From: Luteimonas sp. J29
GTDB lineage: Bacteria > Pseudomonadota > Gammaproteobacteria > Xanthomonadales > Xanthomonadaceae
DNA length: 64,000 nucleotides
Assembly: GCF_000472505.1 (NCBI RefSeq)
Contig: NZ_AWZR01000004.1
Coordinates: 62,001 to 126,000 of the forward strand
Direction: 5' to 3'
The notes below the pieces were generated by a model. The model saw only the letters and a list, made by a program, of their open reading frames with translations. It was not told the origin of the DNA and searched no databases. Both the position numbers and the translations under genes were made by a program. Below are positions 27,897 to 38,901 of the stretch, piece after piece. Position 1 is the first letter of the stretch. Each line of letters starts with the position of its first letter.

Positions 27897-29267
27897 ATGG
27901 GAGGACAACGCCATCCGGACGGCGTCGAGACGGTGCCGGTGACCCCCGAGCAGCTCACGGCGTTCGACCGGGCGCGAGAGATGCTCGCCCAGTCTGTGGC
28001 CCCGATCCTGGTGCGGGAAGACTCCGGGACCGACCGCATGTTCCTGGCGGCATTCGACGGCACCGGCAACAGCATGAAGAAGGACGCGCCGGCGAACCAT
28101 ACGAACGTGGCGCTGATCTACCAGCAGGTGCTCCACCGCAACAGGGATGGCGTTGGGCACATCCGCGCAGGCTACGTCGAAGGCGTGGGTACGCAAGGAG
28201 GCCTCTCTGGATTGCGTGACCTCGCATCGGGGCGGACGTACCAGGCGCGGCTGGAGGACATGTACCTCCAGTTCATCGTACAGGCGAAGAACTGGATGGA
28301 CGCGAACCCACAGGCGGACATCCGCGTCTGCGCGATCGGATTCAGTCGCGGCGCAGAGCAGGCGGTCGGGTTCACCCGAATGGTGGAGGGCCGGGGAATA
28401 CAGGATCCAGATGGAGCAAGGGTCTCCCGGGACCGCGACGGGATGATCCAGCGAATCGAGTTCACGGCTCCTCCTCTCCGCGAGCCGGGAAGTGTCGTAC
28501 AGGCCATCGGGTTGTTCGATCCAGTGGGTACGGGCGTGCCGCGCCAGCATGATCGGCGGCCGCCCCCGTCGGTCGTATCAGGCCTCCAGCTGACCGCACT
28601 CCACGAGCGACGCAATCTGTTCCAGGGGACGCAGGTGGCTGATCCCGGCATCACCATGGACGGGCGCTTTACGAACCTGGCGTTGCCCGGCGCGCACAGC
28701 GACGTCGGCGGAGGCTACCTCCAGCACGGCCTGTCGGTGCGCAGCGGCAACCTCATGATCGACTACCTCAACGCGCTCAGCGACCGGCCGTTCCTGGCGA
28801 AGCGCCCGGAACCCGACGATCCGGCCCTCAACGTCATCCATCGCTCCGAGCAGCACCAGGTGTTCTACCGCACGTCCAGGTACGATGGGCGCGGCGGCCG
28901 CGTGCACCAGGAGGAGCTGGCGCCACCGCCGCTGTGCGCGATCGACTGCCGCGATGCCGAGCCACGCAACGAAGCGATGGCGGCGGCCCTGGAATGGCGA
29001 CGCGTGCCGATCGGCCCGGTGCCGGGAGCGCCCGCGCAGGCCGCGGCGACGACCGTTGGCCCGGAAAGGCTGCCGGGGCTCGACCGGCTGCTGGCGGCCG
29101 CCCTCCGGGACGACGCGGCAGCGGTACGCCGGTTCTCGCTCGACTTGCTCGATGGCCCGGCCGGACAGGCCTGGCTGGCCGAGGGCGAAGCCGGGCTGCG
29201 GGGACGCGGCTGGCTCCAGGAGGACGCCACGCAACGGATGCCGGCGGTGCTGGAGCCGCAGCGCTGA
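27897..29267 (+). CDS. DUF2235 alpha/beta hydrolase, Tle1-like putative lipase effector
   Basis: A 456-residue protein with the DUF2235 hydrolase core seen in Tle1 phospholipase effectors. FLAAFDGTGNSM (about residues 50-60) is the opening strand and loop, IGFSRGAEQA (about 150) is the nucleophile elbow with its serine, and LPGAHSDVGGGY (about 265) holds the conserved His/Asp region. There is no signal peptide, PAAR, VgrG or XVIPCD-type tail, so a secretion route is not evident. The first two thirds are lower in G+C than the window; the last ~90 codons return to very high G+C. It follows the lipoprotein by 24 bases. It could be an effector with cognate immunity or a cytoplasmic hydrolase. Confidence 0.75.
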   Translation: MGGQRHPDGVETVPVTPEQLTAFDRAREMLAQSVAPILVREDSGTDRMFLAAFDGTGNSMKKDAPANHTNVALIYQQVLHRNRDGVGHIRAGYVEGVGTQGGLSGLRDLASGRTYQARLEDMYLQFIVQAKNWMDANPQADIRVCAIGFSRGAEQAVGFTRMVEGRGIQDPDGARVSRDRDGMIQRIEFTAPPLREPGSVVQAIGLFDPVGTGVPRQHDRRPPPSVVSGLQLTALHERRNLFQGTQVADPGITMDGRFTNLALPGAHSDVGGGYLQHGLSVRSGNLMIDYLNALSDRPFLAKRPEPDDPALNVIHRSEQHQVFYRTSRYDGRGGRVHQEELAPPPLCAIDCRDAEPRNEAMAAALEWRRVPIGPVPGAPAQAAATTVGPERLPGLDRLLAAALRDDAAAVRRFSLDLLDGPAGQAWLAEGEAGLRGRGWLQEDATQRMPAVLEPQR

Positions 29268-29298
29268 CGCGGGTGCGCCCGCCGCGGCCGTCGCGCGC

Positions 29299-30291
29299 TC
29301 AGCGCTCCGAATGCCCGCTGTCGTAGTAGTCGCGGCGCACGAACAGGTCGGGCTGGATCAGGTCCATGAACGCGCGCGCCTGGGGCGAGGGCAGGCGGCC
29401 CTTGCGCATGATCACGCCGTAGCTGCGTGGCGGGAAATACCGCTCCAGCGGCCGGGTGACGATGCGGCCGCGGTCGGCTTCGGTCAGGCAGATCGAGGAC
29501 AGGATGCTGATCCCCATGCCCATCGCCACGTACTGCTTGATCACCTCCCAGCCGCCGACCTCGAGCGAGACCTGGTAGGGCACGCGGTTCTGCTGGAACA
29601 CCAGGTCGACCAGGCGCCAGGTGATCTGGCGCTTGGGCGGCAGGATCAGGCCGTACTGGCCGATGTCGGCCAGCTCCAGGTCGGGCTTGTCGGCCAGCGG
29701 GTGCCCCGGCGGCATCACCAGGTGCTGCTTGAACCGGTACAGCGGCTCGTAGACCAGGTCGGCCGGCACTTCGTGCATCGAGCCCACCACCAGGTCCACC
29801 GCGTCGCTGCGCAGCAGGTCGGTGCCGTCGGCGCTGACGGTGTTGTGCAGGCTCAGGCGCACGTCGCCATGGCGTTCGCGGAAGCGCTCCACGATCGGCG
29901 GCAGCAGGTACAGGATCGTGGAGCTGTTGGCGGCGATGTTGAGTTCGCCCGCGTCCAGCCCCTTGAGCTGGTTGCGGAAGGCGGTCGGCAGCCCGTCGAT
30001 CCCGTCCACCAGCGGGCGCGCCAGCTCGTACAGCACCTCCCCGGCCCGGGTCGGCACCAGCCGCCGCCCGCTGCGCTCGAACAGCTTGTGGCCCAGCTCC
30101 CGCTCCAGCGCCTGAAGCTGGAGGGTGATCGCAGGCTGGCTCAGGTACAGGGCCTCGGCCGCGCGCGAGACCGACCCCAGGCGGGTGGTCTGGCAGAAGG
30201 CGCGCAGCGGCTTGAGCCGGTCGGCCTTGTAGGCGAAGCGCGAGGGCGAGTTCGGTCGCGGTTCAGGGCCCGATTTCGACCGGGAAGGCAT
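29299..30291 (-). CDS. LysR-family regulator divergent from aceBA
   Basis: A 330-residue LysR regulator. The winged helix-turn-helix is at about residues 25-85 (LGSVSRAAEALYLSQPAITLQLQALERELG), followed by a two-lobed periplasmic-binding-like effector domain. About 24 Ser/Arg/Pro-rich residues precede the HTH. It is divergent from malate synthase and isocitrate lyase, so it probably controls the glyoxylate shunt; the effector metabolite is unknown. The ATG at 30291 is the only good start before the HTH. The operator is probably in the AT-rich 30292-30405 gap. Confidence 0.92.
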   Translation of the reverse strand: MPSRSKSGPEPRPNSPSRFAYKADRLKPLRAFCQTTRLGSVSRAAEALYLSQPAITLQLQALERELGHKLFERSGRRLVPTRAGEVLYELARPLVDGIDGLPTAFRNQLKGLDAGELNIAANSSTILYLLPPIVERFRERHGDVRLSLHNTVSADGTDLLRSDAVDLVVGSMHEVPADLVYEPLYRFKQHLVMPPGHPLADKPDLELADIGQYGLILPPKRQITWRLVDLVFQQNRVPYQVSLEVGGWEVIKQYVAMGMGISILSSICLTEADRGRIVTRPLERYFPPRSYGVIMRKGRLPSPQARAFMDLIQPDLFVRRDYYDSGHSER

Positions 30292-30303
30292 TGATCCGTC
30301 AGC

Positions 30304-30355
30304 AGTATTTGGAAAACTAATGAATTACATTGAAAAAACTGTCTTGTCAAATACT
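30304..30355. promoter_or_regulatory. Candidate LysR operator / promoter region between lysR and aceB
   Basis: An AT-rich island holding a perfect 8-bp inverted repeat AGTATTTG (30304-30311) and CAAATACT (30348-30355), 36 bases apart. The spacing fits two LysR dimers binding across a divergent promoter. A TTGAAA at 30331-30336 could be part of the aceB promoter. This is inferred from position; no consensus for this regulator is known to me. Confidence 0.45.
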
Positions 30356-30405
30356 CGGCTCGGGAGGACGTTGGCGCTGCAACGCAACATCCACTGGAGC
30401 CCGCC

Positions 30406-32016
<1,611 letters not shown>

Positions 32017-32092
32017 CGCCCCGCTTCCCGCACCCGTCCACCCGCATCCATGCACACGGGCCGCGCACGGCGCCGGCCCCCGGAGAACGCAC

Positions 32093-33421
<1,329 letters not shown>

Positions 33422-33748
33422 CGGCCCGGGAGGGGGAAGGGGACCTGGCGCCTCCCCGCCGGTCGGGGCGGGGAGGCGCCGGGGCACCCGGCCCTGCATG
33501 GCTGCAGCAGGCACCACCCCGGTCCTCCGTGCGGAGCGCGGAGGCGGCGGGCAGGGCGGCGCGGCGCGCGGTGGCGCCGGGCCGGCCCGACGCCGCAACC
33601 GGGAGAGAGGCGCCTTCCGCCGCATCGCGCGGAGGGCCGGGGTGGGCGCCTTACTGCCGTCGTCCGCGCCAGGCTCCGGCGCGCGATGTCGCGCGCATCG
33701 GGCCGAGGGGATAAGGTGGGCCCCACCATTGGACCAGGGGCCCCTTGC
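33422..33748. other. Intergenic region between aceA and the gamma-glutamyltransferase gene
   Basis: Apart from the hairpin at 33447-33480 and a -10-like TAAGGT (33712-33717, upstream of ggt), no gene or recognisable repeat is seen. The stretch is extremely G+C-rich with purine runs. An in-frame ATG at 33686 for ggt lies upstream of the likely transcription start and is not favoured. Confidence 0.5.
33447..33480 (+). terminator. Hairpin after aceA
   Basis: A perfect 14-bp stem, GGCGCCTCCCCGCC (33447-33460) and its complement (33467-33480), with a 6-base loop, 25 bases after the aceA stop. No T-run follows, so it is either a weak terminator or an mRNA-stabilising structure. Confidence 0.5.
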
Positions 33749-35461
33749 GTGCGCAGGATCCACAGTTTCGTCGCGGCCGTCGCGCTGGCCGCGTGCGTCG
33801 CCGGCACCACTGCTGCCGCCGACCGCATCACCGGCAAGCCGTTCGCCACCCGCAGCGAGGTCCACGCGCCGCACGCGATGGCGGCCACCTCGCACCCGCT
33901 CGCCACCCAGGTCGCGCTGGACGTGATGAAGGCCGGCGGCAGCGCGGTCGATGCCGCGATCGCGGCCAACGCCGCGCTCGGGCTGATGGAGCCCACCGGC
34001 AACGGCATCGGCGGCGACCTGTTCGCGATCGTGTGGGACCCGAAGACGCGCCGCCTGTACGGCTACAACGGCTCGGGCCGCTCGCCGCGTTCGCTGACCC
34101 TGGAGGAGTTCCGGCGCCGCGGGCTGGAGGAGGTGCCGTCGCACGGGCCGCTGCCGGTCACCGTGCCCGGAACGGTCGACGCCTGGTTCGCCCTGCACGG
34201 CCGCTTCGGCCGCCTGCCGATGGCGCGCAACCTGGAGCCGGCGATCCGCTACGCGCGCGAGGGCCACCCCGTGCACGAGGTGATCGCCTACTACTGGGAG
34301 CGCTCGGTGCCGCGGCTGTCGAAGTGGCCGGGCTTCAGCGAGCAGTTCACCATCGACGGCCGCGCCCCGCGCACCGGCGAGACCTGGCGCAACCCGAACC
34401 TCGCCGACACCCTGCAGAAGATCGCCGACGGCGGCCGCGACGCGTTCTACAACGGCGAGATCGCGCGCACCATCGACGCCTATTTCAAGGCCAACGACGG
34501 CTTCCTGTCCTACGAGGACCTGGCCGCGCACGCGGGCGAATGGGTCGAACCGGTGTCGACCCGCTACCGCGGCTACGACGTGTGGGAACTGCCGCCCAAC
34601 GGGCAGGGCATCGCCGCGCTGCAGATTCTCAACCTGCTCGAACCCTACGACCTCAAGTCCTACGGCTTCGGCAGCCCCGAGCACGTGCACCTGTTCGTCG
34701 AGGCCAAGAAGCTGGCCTTCGCCGACCGCGCGGCGAGCTACGCCGATCCGGACTTCCACCGCATTCCGGTCGAGCGCCTGGTCTCGAAGGAGTACGCGCG
34801 CGAGCGCGGCCGGCTGATCTCCATGGACCGGGCGATGCCGGCGGCCGAGCCGGGCGTGATCCCGCAGCTCAACGAGGGCGACACCATCTACCTCACCACC
34901 GCCGACGCAGACGGCATGATGGTGTCGCTGATCCAGTCCAACTACCGCGGCATGGGCAGCGGCATGGCGCCGCCGGGGCTGGGCTTCATCCTCCAGGACC
35001 GCGGCGAGCAGTTCGTGCTGAAGGAAGGCCATCCCAACAGCTACGCGCCGGGCAAGCGCCCGTTCCACACCATCATCCCGGCGTTCGTGACCAGGGACGG
35101 CGAGCCGTGGCTGAGCTTCGGCGTGATGGGTGGCGCGATGCAGCCGCAGGGCCACGTGCAGATCCTGCTCAACCTGATCGACTTCGGCATGAACCTGCAG
35201 GAGGCCGGTGACGCGCCGCGCATCCAGCACGACGGCTCCACCGAGCCGGCGGGGCAGGCCACGCCGATGGCCGACGGCGGGCGGGTCGAACTGGAGACCG
35301 GCTTCCCGTACGAAACCGTGCGCGAACTGATGCGCAAGGGCCACAGCGTGCGCTTCGCCGACGGCCCCTACGGCGGCTACCAGGCGATCATGCGCAACCC
35401 GCACGGCGGCTGGACCGGCGCCAGCGAATCGCGCAAGGACGGGCAGGCGGCGGGCTACTGA
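33749..35461 (+). CDS. ggt: Gamma-glutamyltransferase, periplasmic
   Basis: Ntn hydrolase that cleaves gamma-glutamyl bonds, for example in glutathione. With the GTG start at 33749 it is 570 residues, beginning with a signal peptide (about residues 1-25, ending TTAAA). The likely nucleophile is Thr379 in NEGDTIYLTTADADG, at which the precursor would split into two subunits. NGIGGDLFAIVWD and the C-terminal ALSFGVMGG-type segment (WLSFGVMGGAMQPQGH) are family features. GTG is chosen because a TAAGGT -10 box at 33712-33717 lies downstream of the alternative ATG at 33686. Confidence 0.88.
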   Translation: MRRIHSFVAAVALAACVAGTTAAADRITGKPFATRSEVHAPHAMAATSHPLATQVALDVMKAGGSAVDAAIAANAALGLMEPTGNGIGGDLFAIVWDPKTRRLYGYNGSGRSPRSLTLEEFRRRGLEEVPSHGPLPVTVPGTVDAWFALHGRFGRLPMARNLEPAIRYAREGHPVHEVIAYYWERSVPRLSKWPGFSEQFTIDGRAPRTGETWRNPNLADTLQKIADGGRDAFYNGEIARTIDAYFKANDGFLSYEDLAAHAGEWVEPVSTRYRGYDVWELPPNGQGIAALQILNLLEPYDLKSYGFGSPEHVHLFVEAKKLAFADRAASYADPDFHRIPVERLVSKEYARERGRLISMDRAMPAAEPGVIPQLNEGDTIYLTTADADGMMVSLIQSNYRGMGSGMAPPGLGFILQDRGEQFVLKEGHPNSYAPGKRPFHTIIPAFVTRDGEPWLSFGVMGGAMQPQGHVQILLNLIDFGMNLQEAGDAPRIQHDGSTEPAGQATPMADGGRVELETGFPYETVRELMRKGHSVRFADGPYGGYQAIMRNPHGGWTGASESRKDGQAAGY

Positions 35462-35475
35462 GGCACGCGCGCGGG

Positions 35476-36966
35476 TCAGTCCGCCGGCACGGTACGGTCC
35501 CGCGCCCAGGCGCGCAGCGCCTGCACCTGCTCGCGCATCACCACCGACAGCGGGCGGGTGGCGCGGATCTCCTCCAGCAGCAGGCCGGTATCGACCGTGC
35601 GCCCGCCGGCCAGCGCCGCGTACATCGCCGAGACGATGGCCTGCTCGATCTCGGCGCCGGAGAAGCCCTCGGTGGCCGCCGCCAGCGCGGCCTGGTCGAA
35701 GCGTTCGGCCGGGAGCTGGCGCCGGCGCAGGTGCAGCTCGAACACGTGGGCGCGGGTGTCGGCGTCGGGCAGGTCGACGAAGAAGATCTCGTCGAAGCGG
35801 CCCTTGCGCAGCAGTTCGGCCGGCAGTTCGTGGACCTGGTTGGCGGTGGCGACCAGGAACACCGGCGCCTTGCGTTCGGCCATCCAGGTCAGCAGGTAGC
35901 CGAGCACGCGCCTCGACACGCCGCCGTCGCCGTCGGCGCCGCTGGCGGCCAGGCCCTTCTCGATCTCGTCGATCCACAGCACGCACGGCGCAAGCCGCTC
36001 GGTCGATTCCAGCGCCTGGCGCAGGTTGGCCTCGGTCTCGCCGTGGTACTTGGCGTAGAGGGTGCCGAAGTCCAGCCGCACCAGCGGCACGCCGAAGCCG
36101 CCGGCCACCGCCTTGGCCAGCAGCGACTTGCCGCAGCCCTGCACGCCCAGCAGCAGGATGCCGCGCGGCGGGTCCAGGCCCGGCGGCGGCTCGCCGTCGC
36201 CGGTGAACACGCGCCGGCGCAGGTCGATCCAGCGCTTGAGCCGGCGCGCCCCGGCCACGTCGGCGAAGCGCGCGGTGTCGTACTCGTAGTGCAGGTGGCC
36301 GCTCTTGTTGAGCAGTTCGAACTTCAGCCGGGTCAGCTCGGGCAGGTCTCCGGGGCCGAGCACTCCGTCGTCGTGGACCAGGTGGCGCACGATGCGGCGC
36401 GCGTCCATCGCGTCCAGGCCCTGCAGGTTGCGCACGATCCGGCGCACCACGGCGTCGTCGGCGACCACCCGCGCGCCCTGGTTCTCGCGCTGGAAGGCGG
36501 CGATTTCCTCGCGCACGATCCTGAGCAGGGCGTTGCCGTCGGGCAGGCGCAGGCGCAGGCGCGCGGCCCTGGCCTCGAGCTCGCCGGGCAGCTCCACCCG
36601 GTGCCCGACCAGGACGATGGTGTGCGGCAGGCAGCCGCGCCGCTGCAGGATCTCGCGCAGCTGGCGCTGGGTGGCGGCGTAGCCCAGGTAGGGGTGGAAA
36701 TCGAGCAGCAGGTACACGCCGCGCTGGTCGGCGTCGCGGATCGCGGCCAGGGTGGTGCCGGCGTCGGGCGGGGCCTGGGCCGGGTCCTCCCGGTCGAGGT
36801 CGAGCCGGCGCAGGCCCTCGGTGATCGACCAGCGGTAGAGCGCCCGCCAGATCCGGGTCAGCGACTGCCGGAACAGCTCCACCACGCGCATCTCGTCGGG
36901 GGTCTCGACCACGATCAGCGGGGTGTCGGCGCGGATCAGCGCCACGAGGTCCTGCAGGTCACTCAT
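35476..36966 (-). CDS. Ycf46-like AAA ATPase
   Basis: A 496-residue cytoplasmic AAA protein. The N-terminal ~240 residues are a degenerate P-loop-like domain (LIVVETPDEMRVVELF, YLLLDFHPYL) typical of the Ycf46 group. The AAA module follows: Walker A GVQGCGKS near residue 275, Walker B VLWIDEIEKG near 330, sensor ATANQ, and second-region RKGRFDEIFFVDLP. Ycf46 relatives are implicated in CO2 or photosynthesis regulation in cyanobacteria, but their role here is unknown. It is divergent from a ParA-like gene. Confidence 0.88.
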   Translation of the reverse strand: MSDLQDLVALIRADTPLIVVETPDEMRVVELFRQSLTRIWRALYRWSITEGLRRLDLDREDPAQAPPDAGTTLAAIRDADQRGVYLLLDFHPYLGYAATQRQLREILQRRGCLPHTIVLVGHRVELPGELEARAARLRLRLPDGNALLRIVREEIAAFQRENQGARVVADDAVVRRIVRNLQGLDAMDARRIVRHLVHDDGVLGPGDLPELTRLKFELLNKSGHLHYEYDTARFADVAGARRLKRWIDLRRRVFTGDGEPPPGLDPPRGILLLGVQGCGKSLLAKAVAGGFGVPLVRLDFGTLYAKYHGETEANLRQALESTERLAPCVLWIDEIEKGLAASGADGDGGVSRRVLGYLLTWMAERKAPVFLVATANQVHELPAELLRKGRFDEIFFVDLPDADTRAHVFELHLRRRQLPAERFDQAALAAATEGFSGAEIEQAIVSAMYAALAGGRTVDTGLLLEEIRATRPLSVVMREQVQALRAWARDRTVPAD

Positions 36967-37064
36967 CGACGAGGAGCGGGTCGGGATGGGAAGGCGGCCT
37001 GCGACGATAGCAGGCGCGGACCGCCCATGGCGCCCGCCGTCGTTGCCGCGCTTCCGGGACGCCG

Positions 37065-37083
37065 CGTAAAGATCCCGTAAAGA
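37065..37083. promoter_or_regulatory. Tandem CGTAAAGA repeats between two divergent ATPase genes
   Basis: CGTAAAGA occurs twice, at 37065-37072 and 37076-37083, an 11-base period. Read on the other strand it is TCTTTACG twice, a direct-repeat layout used by OmpR/PhoB-type response regulators. It lies in the 201-base gap between the AAA gene and the ParA-like gene. The regulator is unknown. Confidence 0.4.
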
Positions 37084-37167
37084 CCGGACCCCGCGTGCGT
37101 CCCGCGTTTCGCCCCCGTCACGCGGCCGGTGTACGCTCGCGGCTCGTTCCCATGGCGGAGGCAGTGG

Positions 37168-37803
37168 ATGAAGACTGTGCTGGTGGCCAGTTCCAAGGGG
37201 GGTGTGGGCAAGACGACGATCGCGACCCACCTGGCGGCGGAGTCCGCCCTCGCGGGCCGCAAGACCGTCCTGGTCGATGCCGATCCACAGGGGTCGTCCA
37301 CGCGTTGGGCCGAACGCCGTTCCACCATGGACAGCGCGGTGCTGCCGATCGACGGCGCCAGCCGCCATCGCAGCGCCTGGCGCTCGATCCCGGAGGACAC
37401 CGAACGGGTGGTGGTCGACGCCCCCGCCGGCGCCCACCCCGACAGCCTCGAGGTGTACCTGGAGCACGCCGACGCGCTGGTCCTGCCGGTGCTGCCCTCG
37501 GCGCTGGACATCGACGCCACCGTGCCCTTCCTCAACGCCCTGGCCAGGCACCCGCGCGTGCGCAGCGGCGCGCTGCGCGTGGGCATGGTCGGCAACCGCC
37601 TGCGCCCGTGGACCAACGCCTCGCAGCAGGCCATGGACATGCTGCGGCAGTGGCCCTACCCGCTGGTGGCCGAACTGCGCGACAGCCAGGCCTACGTGAT
37701 GCTGGTCGGCTTCGGCAAGAGCCTGTTCGACTACCACTCGGCCCAGGTGCGCGAGCACCAGGCGGACTGGCAGCCGCTGCTCAAGTGGCTGCGCAAGGCC
37801 TGA
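37168..37803 (+). CDS. ParA/MinD-like P-loop ATPase
   Basis: A 211-residue deviant-Walker ATPase. KGGVGKTT at residues 10-17 is the nucleotide loop with the signature lysine, VLVDADPQGSS is switch I, and VVVDAPAG is the Walker B region. It is short for chromosomal ParA and has no adjacent parB, so it belongs to the orphan ParA-like group used to position proteins or complexes. The cargo is unknown. A GGAGG ribosome site precedes ATG 37168; a SixA-like phosphatase follows after 16 bases and is likely co-transcribed. Confidence 0.88.
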   Translation: MKTVLVASSKGGVGKTTIATHLAAESALAGRKTVLVDADPQGSSTRWAERRSTMDSAVLPIDGASRHRSAWRSIPEDTERVVVDAPAGAHPDSLEVYLEHADALVLPVLPSALDIDATVPFLNALARHPRVRSGALRVGMVGNRLRPWTNASQQAMDMLRQWPYPLVAELRDSQAYVMLVGFGKSLFDYHSAQVREHQADWQPLLKWLRKA

Positions 37804-37819
37804 ACGGACGGAAGCACCG

Positions 37820-38296
37820 ATGCGCGAACTGATCCTGCTGCGGCACGCCCATGCCGAACCGCCCCGGCCGGGGCAGGCCGACCTGGATCGTCCGCTCTCG
37901 GCCGAAGGCCTGGCCGAGGCCGCGGCGGTGGCGCGCTGGCTGCAGGAGAAGTCCCTGGTCCCCGACCGGGTGCTGTGCTCGCCGGCGCGCCGCACCCGCG
38001 AGACCCTCGACGCGGTGATGGAGGTGGTCGGCTGCCTCGACAAGCAGCTCGAGCCGTCCATCTACGAAGCCATGCCCGGCACCCTGGCCGGGCTGCTCGA
38101 CGCCCACCGCGACGCCGGGCGCGTGCTCCTGGTCGGCCACAACCCGGGACTGGAGCGGCTGGTCGCGCTGCTGCACAGCGGGCAGTCGGGCGACTACCGC
38201 GGCATGCCGCCGGGCGCGGTGGCGGTGCTGTCGCTGCCCGACGACGCCGCGCTCGAGCCGGGCGTCGCCACCCTCACCGCGTTCTGGTGGCCGTGA
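37820..38296 (+). CDS. sixA: SixA-like histidine phosphatase
   Basis: A 158-residue histidine-phosphatase-superfamily protein. The catalytic LRHAHAE begins at residue 7 with His9, and the second conserved histidine is in VLLVGHNPGLE. The short length and lack of inserts fit SixA, which removes phosphate from histidine on phosphorelay or phosphotransferase proteins. Its stop overlaps the start of the YceI gene (TGATG), so the ParA-sixA-yceI-PLD genes probably form one operon. Confidence 0.88.
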   Translation: MRELILLRHAHAEPPRPGQADLDRPLSAEGLAEAAAVARWLQEKSLVPDRVLCSPARRTRETLDAVMEVVGCLDKQLEPSIYEAMPGTLAGLLDAHRDAGRVLLVGHNPGLERLVALLHSGQSGDYRGMPPGAVAVLSLPDDAALEPGVATLTAFWWP

Positions 38297-38901
38297 TGGC
38301 CGGGCTGGCGACATGGCAGCCGCGCCGGTCGTGGTGGCTGGTGCTGCTGTGCATGGGCTCGCTGGCGCCGGCCGTGGCGGGCACGCCCGAGCCGCCGGCG
38401 ACGACCGAGATCGACACCGCGCGCTCGCGGATCGGCTTCACCCTCAGGACCCGCTGGGGCCAGGAGCTCGAGGGCCGTTTCCCGCAGTGGCGCGGGGTGA
38501 TCGAACAGGTGACGCCGCAGCGGCGCCGGGTGCGACTGCAGCTGCCGACCAGCGAGGTCGAGATCCTCGAGCATCCCCAGTACTCCAGGATCACCCGCGG
38601 CAAGGGGTTCTTCGACGCCGAGCACCATCCCTGGGTGGAGTTCGTGTCCGATCCCTACGACGACGCGCTGCTGCGCGAGGGCGGCCTGCTCGGTGGCCAG
38701 CTGACCATCCGCGGCGTGCGCCGGCGCGAGGTGTTCAGCGTCGAACCGTCCGCCTGCGAACGCCCGACCATCGAATGCGACGTGGTGGCCACCGGCGTGG
38801 TCTACCGCAGCGACTACGCGATGGACCGCTGGGCCTTCGCCCTCGCCGACCGGGTGGTGTTCGCCCTGCACCTGCGCACCCGTCCTTCCGGGGCGCCATG
38901 A
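38296..38901 (+). CDS. YceI-family secreted protein
   Basis: A 201-residue protein with a signal peptide (about residues 1-28, ending in AVAG) and the YceI lipocalin-like barrel that binds isoprenoid or other lipids in the periplasm. EIDTARSRIGFTLRTRWGQELEGRF opens the domain, and EHPQYSRITRGKGFFDAEHHPWVEFVS and GQLTIRGVRRREVF are the middle motifs. It overlaps sixA and the phospholipase D gene (ATGA), so it is translationally coupled to both. A second YceI gene lies at 49017-49610. Confidence 0.85.
   Translation: MAGLATWQPRRSWWLVLLCMGSLAPAVAGTPEPPATTEIDTARSRIGFTLRTRWGQELEGRFPQWRGVIEQVTPQRRRVRLQLPTSEVEILEHPQYSRITRGKGFFDAEHHPWVEFVSDPYDDALLREGGLLGGQLTIRGVRRREVFSVEPSACERPTIECDVVATGVVYRSDYAMDRWAFALADRVVFALHLRTRPSGAP

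Noticed and set aside
27897..29267. A type VI secretion locus around the DUF2235 gene
   Set aside because: No VgrG, Hcp, PAAR, ClpV or Tss gene is in the flanking 20 kb; only the putative effector pair is present.
33686..33748. An ATG start for gamma-glutamyltransferase at 33686
   Set aside because: The extra residues are not a signal peptide, and a likely -10 box (33712-33717) lies inside this stretch; the GTG at 33749 gives a proper signal peptide.
36967..37167. A partition locus with the ParA-like gene
   Set aside because: No parB gene or parS-like palindrome is visible nearby, and the protein is short, so it is treated as an orphan ParA-like ATPase.
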